Source: Microglena sp. YARC
Taxonomy: Eukaryota > Chlorophyta > Chlorophyceae > Chlamydomonadales > Chlamydomonadaceae
Reading direction: 5' to 3'
NCBI GenBank assembly: GCA_022414725.1
Contig: CM039464.1
Coordinates: 45,542,312-45,606,311 of the forward strand
DNA length: 64,000 bases
Below are positions 1 to 8,300 of this stretch, piece by piece. Below the pieces are notes generated by a model that did not search any database, was not told the DNA's origin, and was given only the letters and a program-made list of their open reading frames with translations. A program made the position numbers and the translations under genes. Position 1 is the stretch's first letter; each line of letters opens with the position of its first letter.

Positions 1-60
1 TTAGCTTCCGCAATTCGTTCAGCAGCTTTACCTACCACTTTACGTACCTAAAGAAACGCC

Positions 61-352
61 ATGGCTGGGCTGTGGATGGTCTGTGGATGGTCTGGTCTGG
101 TCTGGTCTGGGCTTTGGCTTAGCTGGGCTGTGGCTGGGCTGTGGCTGGGGATGGGGATGGCCGGTATCACGTCCATTGCTTCCTAAGAGCTGCTATAGTC
201 CGGGTGTAAGTACTTGTTGATTTTCTGCTGCCCGTGTGTCTAACTGCCCACCTGCGGCTGTTGCTGGACTGTGGCTGGTCCGTGGCCCGTGGCTAGTCCG
301 TGGCTGGGCTTTGGCTTGGCTGGGCTGTGGCTGGGCTGTGGCTGGGCTGTGC
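61..352. repeat. CTGGGCTGTGG minisatellite
   Basis: Two blocks (about 61-160 and 255-352) are built from an 11-12 bp G-rich unit close to CTGGGCTGTGG, with TGGTC variants. The open frames across it (Gly/Trp/Leu-rich) follow from the repeat and are not genes. Confidence 0.8.
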
Positions 353-2242
353 CGTGGGGGTGTCTCATATGAGTCATATCACAAGGGCTCGGTACCCCTG
401 GAAAACCTAACCGTCCACCCTAGATAGTAGGCGCAGTGCCAGCGCTGGCGGGCTCAATGCCAGCGCGACAGAGCGCGCACAGCGGAAGTCCCGCCCTCCA
501 TCTCCCCCAAATCTTCCCAAAGTCCCTCCCCGCAACCTTGTCTCCCCGCAACTAACCTTGCCCCCCACCCCCCCACCCTCCTCTGATAATTTATATTGGA
601 GGAAACTGCATGCCATTTAAATATGGTATGCAGTTCCTATTTAAACTGCATACCATATTAAATATATGGTATATATATTTAATGTATACCATATATGAAA
701 TACATAAAATAAATAAATAAAATCGTCCATTCACTCTGTTAACAGAGCCAAGCATTATTCTGACTCCGCTGCAGCACTCGCTCGGCAACCTCGTCAACCT
801 GAGGAAGTCCTGGTTGGGCTGCCTGAAGCCCTGGGCTGCGCCAGTGAGCAGGTTCGCGACCAGATCCCAAGGTCGCAAGGTCGCTGTTGCGCCAATGAAA
901 TCCCGTGAATTAGATAATGATGCACCCAGCCCAGCATCTGCCTAGTTGACTCGACACCGTCGATGATTAGTTCCCTAGCTGCAGCTTTCAAAATTCGCGC
1001 AGTGAATGTTCATATTCGATCGAGGACTAGGGCGTGATATTGCCTTGCAGGGTACTGCGCTGAGCTGGACTACCGCTGGTTCACAGTTGGGTAACCGCTG
1101 TCCGGGATAGAAACCGAAAAAAGCTGGGGAAAAGCTGGAGTTCCGCTGGTCCTTCGGGCAACCGTCGATGCTGATGTGTCGCCGACCTGTTCACAGTTGG
1201 GACGAGCGCGAGCGGTGGACCACCGCTGGTCCAAATGTAAACACTGGAAGACCCTACTACACCAACGGTGGTCCGAGACCCCCCAATGGAAACACAACCT
1301 AAGATTATATTAGCTCATGGTCGTGCGCATACTAGTATAAGAACCCGACCACAAGCGCCAATTGTCGGATTGGCCGTACAATCAAGTTTGTTTGACGGAC
1401 GAAACTTTGCCGGACGAATAGAGTGTGCCAATACCTGCCAACACCTTGGTGACGTGGCATATTATACATCTATACAAAGGGGTTCACAAAGGTACTATAC
1501 TGCCTGCCAGCACACCGCAACGTTGATGAAGCTGGAGAAGCTGGTTGTGGCCCCTGGCGGGATTTCTTTCGCGCTTACAATTACACTCGACCGGTCTGTA
1601 CCTCAGGTTCCTTCCTGCTGTCAATTCCTTTCTCTCTTTCCTTCCTCTTCCGTCGTACCACGTTTGTCCAGTAGTCGACTTGGCATTCTTTCCTTTTCGT
1701 TTCTTTTATCCGCTACACAAGCAGTGCCTTCGGTGTTTTCTTTTCGAGACTGTCCGATTGGTTACTTTCTGTGGTGTGATGACGCCGCTGCCGGAAGATA
1801 GGCGCCGCTCATTTTATCGTAATTTTGTCGAAATTCGATATAGTTGTCATTAGTAAGAACTGTACGGGAGGACCATATCAAGTAAATATCATCCAGGTAT
1901 CCATCCTGATATCATCCAAGTAAATATCATCGAAGTAAATATCACCTGCAAGATTCATCGAGACGAGAAATAAGACATACACTTTGCTCTTGAAGCGACC
2001 GCCTCCAACGCAGCGTTCGACGTATCTCCACCTCAACCTGCAATCGCCAAGACCGCCATGGGGTGAGTCGAGCTCGTCCTGCGCGAGTCTTTGTCGTCTG
2101 TGTTGCGTTGGGTCGGCGGGGGAATGCCTGTGCTTGATGTGTATGATGTGGAAGTCTCGATACTGGTTTTACTTCGATTTCTCATGCAAGCTGCGTAATC
2201 ATCTTCCCCTGACCACCCTATTCGCAACCCCCCAACGCCAGA
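353..2242. other. Unassigned DNA upstream of the kinase gene
   Basis: I see no gene I can support. At 605-634 there is a 30-bp imperfect palindrome with arms ACTGCATGCCAT and ATGGTATGCAGT, followed by AT-rich relatives of it to about 700. At 1041-1275 the motif ACCGCTGGTCC recurs on both strands. A 177-codon frame at 1268-1801 (+) has no recognisable domain and an arbitrary composition. At 1875-1955 the phrase AAGTAAATATCATC repeats three times. The kinase promoter may lie here, but no core promoter element is clear. Confidence 0.5.
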
Positions 2243-2357
2243 ATGATGAGGAATTTCAAGGATTTCTTCAAGAGATCTAGCAATGGTCCAATAGACGGCG
2301 GTGGTGATGCCCGTGTGCACCCCGCTTCTCAAGAAGAGATAGCCTGTAGCCCACAAG
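2243..2357 (+). CDS. Candidate first exon of the kinase gene
   Basis: Two in-frame ATGs at 2243 and 2246 open a 37-codon stretch starting [14 protein letters not shown]. It ends at a good donor, CACAAG followed by GTATGT at 2358. The next acceptor is at 2811-2812. The exon ends in phase 1 whereas the long frame of the next exon needs phase 2, so either one base is wrong or another donor is used. Basic-aromatic N-termini of this kind are common on kinases, but nothing diagnostic is present. The intron 2358-2812 holds a C25 run at 2707-2731. Confidence 0.4.
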
Positions 2358-5300
2358 GTATGTACTCTCTGTCCAGGTTCACTGCTGCTCGTTAAGACTA
2401 GGTTTGAACAGTGCTTTTATCTGCGCTAGCCTTCAACGCTGCCTTTCGTATTTTGCCCCCTGCCATCCTAGCGCTTGTCGAATGTTTCACCCTGTCATCC
2501 CCGGCATTACGGCATCCCGCCGAAGAGGCCATCTGGCGAGCGGCGCTTGCGCTTGCCGCTTGTTGACAGAACCTAAGTACTGATCGTTTGTCTTATGCCC
2601 GTCCAGATTTCTCGAGATTCGCGCCTAACCAAGCCTGGCGCTCGGTCAGATTATTGCCTGTCGAATCTAGTCGAGGCGTTTGTGCATCATTGCCCTTTGC
2701 CCCATGCCCCCCCCCCCCCCCCCCCCCCCCCTTGCTTAACCTGATCTGAGCTCAACCTTTCCTTTGAGTCACCTTCCCATTGCTCATCCTCCCCTTTGCT
2801 CCCACCCCTCAGGAATAAAGGGCTTCACCCTGAGTACACGGTGGCCCGCCAGTCTGCCCCCAGTCACTCTCTGCCCACTAGCACACAATTGGTACTGGAG
2901 CATGCTTACCCTTTGAGCGCCGTGCTGCCCCGGCCCCCCGTGCAGTCCCATATCAACCAGCAGATCGACCAGGTGATGGCGCAGGATCAAATGGCTCAAC
3001 AGCAGATGACCATCCCAGAGTTGGCTCAGCATCATTCGGTGCAACAGCATATGCCTCAGCCCTTTTCAAACTCTGGCACACAGCCCTTCTTGACGTATAG
3101 CCCCACTGGCGAGTGTTTTCCGTTGATGATGCCCCGCCCCAGCTCCCCCACCGACAAGCGTTTTTCTCCAAGGATGCCCACCCCCACCTCGGAGCCCCAT
3201 CCCAAGCAAAGCGAGGCGAACAGGCATATGAGTAGGGACCTGAGCGCTCCTGTGTTGGGAAACGGTATGAGCAAGCCCCCAGTCAAGATGCTCAGGGAGC
3301 ACAGCTTGAAAAGCATTCTCTCTCTAGACCAGTACGCCTTTGTTCCCAATGTGGACGTGACCACGGCACGTTTGACCGCCAGCTCATTATGTATGGCTAA
3401 CAGCAGCCTCAACGCAAACGCAAGACGAAAGTCAGCCTTTGCAGCAGAGCCAGTGTTTTATCGATCCATGCCACTCCCATCCCGCAAGACCTCTGTCGCA
3501 GACCTCCTCACCATGGGAAGTCTCATCAAGCTTGATTCCGAGGACAATGCCACACAACGCTTCAGCTCAGCCGTGCTCCCCCCCAGTCTCCTCCACTCTG
3601 GGGGCCTGCCCCCCGATGTCAGCGTCACCGGCGGACTCCCTGCTAAGCCCCCTTGAGCAAAGAGGTGCTGGAGATGCACTCCATGAGTAAGGACTCAAAT
3701 TTGTTGGCCATATCACCCATGTGTCCTCCCGATATGTGCCGCACGTCGTGGAAGCTTTTGGACTTCCACGCGATGCGGGAGTTGCACCGGGGATACGCCT
3801 CCGTGGTCTGGCAGGCCAAGTGCAAGCTCACCCAGGCGCTGGTGGTGCTCAAGGTGTACCACCTGAAGAACCAGTGCGACCTGCAGCGAGTGCAGGTTTG
3901 TTATTAGTGTAGTACCAAAATAGTGGTAGATGTGACCTGCACCCTTAAACCACCATAACACAACCTTACACAACCCCACCTATTAACCCTAACGAACCCC
4001 AAAAACACCTAAAACACCCAACACAACCCACCCTAACACCCCACCGTCCACCCACGCACACCCTAACACCCTAGCACCCCACTAACCCATCCACGCACAC
4101 CCTAAACACCCTAACTCCCACCACCCATCCACACATACCCTAACACCCACCCATCCACTCACGCACACCCTAACACACCCTGACACCCCACCCACCCACC
4201 ACGCACACCCAACACACCCTAGCACCCACCCACCCACCCGCGCACACCCTAACACACCATAACACCCCACCCACCCAGCTGCACCGAGAAATCCACCTCC
4301 ACTCGAAGCTGGTTCACAAGAATGTCGTGCAATTCTACTCGTGCTTCAAAGAGGGTGACAGCATTGTCATGGTCCTGGAGTTCTGCCCTGGTGGTGATCT
4401 TCTGAAGGCAAGTCGATGCCTTATGTATTTAAATTTATTGCACGTGCAGCTGCACCGATAGATCCGCCCCCTCTCGTGCAAAGCTGGTGCAAACAAGTCC
4501 TATGCAGCGTCGCAAACAAACGAAGCAGGTAATTGGTTGAGTATGTTGGCAACGGAACGACAGGTGCTGACGATGGAGCTGACTGAAGCCAGTTAGTTAT
4601 GAGACAGTCGGCTGACGTGTCAGGCTTCATCTCGGTCGTCGGTCGTCGGTCCAATGGACGGATTAAGGGGTGAATCTGGGGGCTTCCTGCCCCAACGAGG
4701 GGGGGCTCCGCCAAAAACGTAATATAGTTCTACTCCTGCTTCAAGGACAATGACATAGTTGTTGTGTTCCAGGAGTTCTGCCCTGGTAATGATCTTCTAA
4801 AAGTAAGTCGGTGCCTTTTTTGCGTGCAAGGCTGCAACAAGAGGTCCACCTCCACTCGAAGCTGGTGCAAAAACGCTATGCAGTTCAGCCCGTGCTTCAA
4901 GGACACTGACAGAGTTGTTGTGTTCCAGGAGCTCTGCCCTGGCGGTGACCTTCTGAAAGTAAGTCGGTGCCTTTTTTTGCATGCAAGGCTGCAACAAGAG
5001 GTCCACCTCCACGTGAAGCTCATGCATAAGAACGTTGTGCAGTACTACTCCTGCTGCAAGGACAATGGCAGCGTTATGTTGTCGTGGTCCAGGAGTTCTG
5101 CCCTGTTGGCGATTGTACGAAGGTTAGTTGGTACCTTTATTTCCAGCTTCGAGCGGCACCTTCTAGGCTTCCCTGACTGGCTATTCGGCCTAATCTGACA
5201 CCCTCTAGCCCCAGCCAACAGACCTGCTACCCTGCATAGCCCCACCCAATGAGCTCCCCTTGACTCTGTCAGGCCGCGGGCACATATGGAGTCCAGTGTT

Positions 5301-8300
5301 ACCAAGTTCAAGTTCTAGTCATCACCTTGTTGATGCCATCCTCTTGGCCCAACAATTGCAGAGCCTGTAGCAAGTTCTCCGGTTATGGACTATGTGCTTT
5401 GCTGCTGTACTCAGGTAATGATAACGCCTGGTGGGGCGTGGTGTTAAGGGAGCCCGTCGTACGCGGGTGGGGAGCGTTCTCCTACCTCAACTGGACAAGC
5501 TACCATCGCGGTTGACGACGACCTGCTGCTGCACTCACCTAATTCAACACCTACCCTCTTCTTCCTCAACACACCTTACATCAACCTCTCAACCAACGAT
5601 CAACCAACCACCAACAACCATCCAACCACCACCAACCACAACTGGACAAATAACCATCACTCAGCTCCATACCCACCCACATCCCAACCCAAACCCACCC
5701 AACCCCCTTCACATACTTAGATGATGCGCAAGCTGAACAGCCGGCTAACAAAGCATCAGGCAGTCAAGCACATTCTGATCCCCCACAACCCATCTGATCC
5801 CAACCCAACTTCACCCCCTTCACGTACATAGGTAATGCGCAAGCTGAACGGCCGATTAACTTGAGCGCCAGGCTGTCAAGGTCACATACTGTGATTCCCG
5901 CACAAGCCATCTGATCCCAACCCAACTTCACCCCCTTCACGTACATAGATGATGCACAAGCTTAACGGCCGACTCACAGAGCGCCAGGCTGTCAAGCATG
6001 TCATGACCCCCATGCTAGAGGTGCTTGGGTATCTCCACTCCCAGGGCATCATGCACAGAGATATCAAGCCCGAGAATGTATTGTTCATGGGTGACAAGAC
6101 TCTGAAGCTGGCTGACTTTGGCCTAGCCATCGACTTATCGGAGGAAAGGGCCAACACTCGTTCTGGTACTCTTGATTACATGGTGAGCTGAACAGCAGGC
6201 TATTATGTATATATTTGTATATTTATTTCCATTTACTTAATGCATTTTTGTATTGATCAATCTGGCAGAGGAGATTGACAACACTCGTTCTGTACTCTAG
6301 ATTACATTGGTTAGCACCGAGTTTATTTAGCACTACAGATACATAGGGGCCAGCTATGTTATATAATATTAGTGAATAAATAAAATGATACAATATTACA
6401 TAATATTAGTCGGACGAGCTGTCTCACCAGAATTTCAAATTTATTTGAAAACTAATATTTATTGTAGACACTATTATATAATGTTAGTTTTAGTTTTAGT
6501 TTTAGCACTACATATACATAGGGGCCAATTTTTGAATCCACACAAAATGAATACACGGTGAGCACTACAGGTAAGAGATAAGTATCTAACATATGAACAT
6601 TATTATTATTTTAAATCTATTTAAAACGATTACACGGTAGGCTCTACATGCCAGGGTACTACATTTGTTAAATTGGTCCACGCTTGAGGCACACAAACAT
6701 CAAATTGGTCAGCATTTGGTATCGCAAAACACGCAAAAAGGGCTCCAAAACGTGTGCAAAATCGCGCTGCCATGCGCACTTTGTAGCACCCTGGTACAGG
6801 CTGACTGTATTCTTTCGTCGAGCCCTTCCTGGTTATCTGTAGGTGATCGTGATTGATCAAGGTTGGGCATGGGACTAGCCTAAAGCTAGCTGACTTCCGC
6901 CTGGCCATTGACCTGGCAGAGGGGAGGGCCAACACTTGTGCTGGTACTCAGTAGTACGTGGTCAGCGCTGCAGATTTAAGATGAAGATATAAATAATAAT
7001 CTTGTCTGAAAATGCATACAAATGATTATATGGTCAGCGCTACAGATTTAAGATGAAGATATTAATAATAATCTTGTTTGAAATGCATACAAATTATTAC
7101 GGTGGTCAGCGCTACAGATTTAAAGATGAGATATAAATAATAATCTTGTCTGAAAATGCTGTCTGATACAAATGATTACATGGTCAGCGCTACAGATTTA
7201 AGATGAAGATATTAATAATAATCGTGTTTGAAAATGCATACAAATTATTACGTGGTCAGCGCTACAGATTTAAGATGAAGATATAAATAATAATCTTGTC
7301 TGAAAATGCATACAAATGATTACGTGGTCAGCGCTACAGATTTAAGATGAAGATAGTAATAATAATCTTGTTTGAAAATGCATACAAATTATTACGTGGT
7401 CAGCGCTACAGATTTAAGATGAAGATATAAATAATAATCTTGTCTGAAAATGCATACAAATGATTACGTGGTCAGCGCTACAGATTTAAGATGAAGATAT
7501 TAATAATAATCTTGTTTGAAAATGCATACAAATTATTACGTGGTCAGCGCTACAGATTTAAGATGAAGATATAAATAATAATCTTGTTTGAAAATGCATA
7601 CAAATTATTACTTGGTCAGCACTACAGATTTCAGATGAAGATATGAAAAGTGTTCTTAGTTTAAATGCATAAAATCATCACATAGTGAGCACTACAGATT
7701 TAAGATTAAAGATTAAATAATATTCTTATTTTAATATGCATAAGGACATTATTGCATGTGAGCACTACAAGATTTAAGGATAAAGATTTAAATAATATTC
7801 TTATTTTAAAATGCACAAGACATTATTGCTTGGTGAGCCCTACTGGCTGTCTGTATTCCTTCAAGTAGCCAGCCCCTTTCAGTGATGTACAATGGTCTAG
7901 TGGTAGACCAGATCGCTAGAAGATGAAGAGTTGGGGGTTCGACTTCCCCTTTGGTTGCTCTTGGCGTTGCAGGCCGTCAATTGCGATGGTAGCTTGTCTA
8001 GTTGAGGTAGGAGACCGCTTACCACCCGTGTACGACGGCTCCCTTAACACCACGCCCACAGGCGTTATCATTACCTTTTTTTAAGTAGCCCCTCCTGGTC
8101 ATCTAGATGTGATCATGATAGTAGATAGTGATCCTAACAAGACTCGGAAGCTGGCTGACTTTGCCTGCCCATCACAAAACGATTTATCTTTATGTTTTGT
8201 TTTTTATTTATTTATTTATCTTATGTTTATTTATTTATTTCTTTATTTATTTATCTTATGTTTATTTATTTATTTCTTTATTTATTTTATCTTATGTTTT

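Noticed and set aside
1268..1801. 177-codon protein upstream of the kinase
   Set aside because: No domain, no codon-use signal I can defend, and an overlapping open frame at 1545-1853; left as unassigned DNA.
3957..4276. Interstitial telomere suggested by CCCTAA words
   Set aside because: Spacing is irregular, units are 20-30 bp with CACCCACGCA, and the block fills a kinase intron.
4588..4601. 14-mer GCCAGTTAGTTATG shared with the junction at 61877-61890
   Set aside because: Several chance 14-mer matches are expected in a 64-kb window, and the flanks are unrelated.
7890..7960. tRNA gene
   Set aside because: A and B boxes are present, but there is no cloverleaf with a paired acceptor stem. 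The unit continues into a conserved non-tRNA tail and has a target duplication, so it is a SINE.
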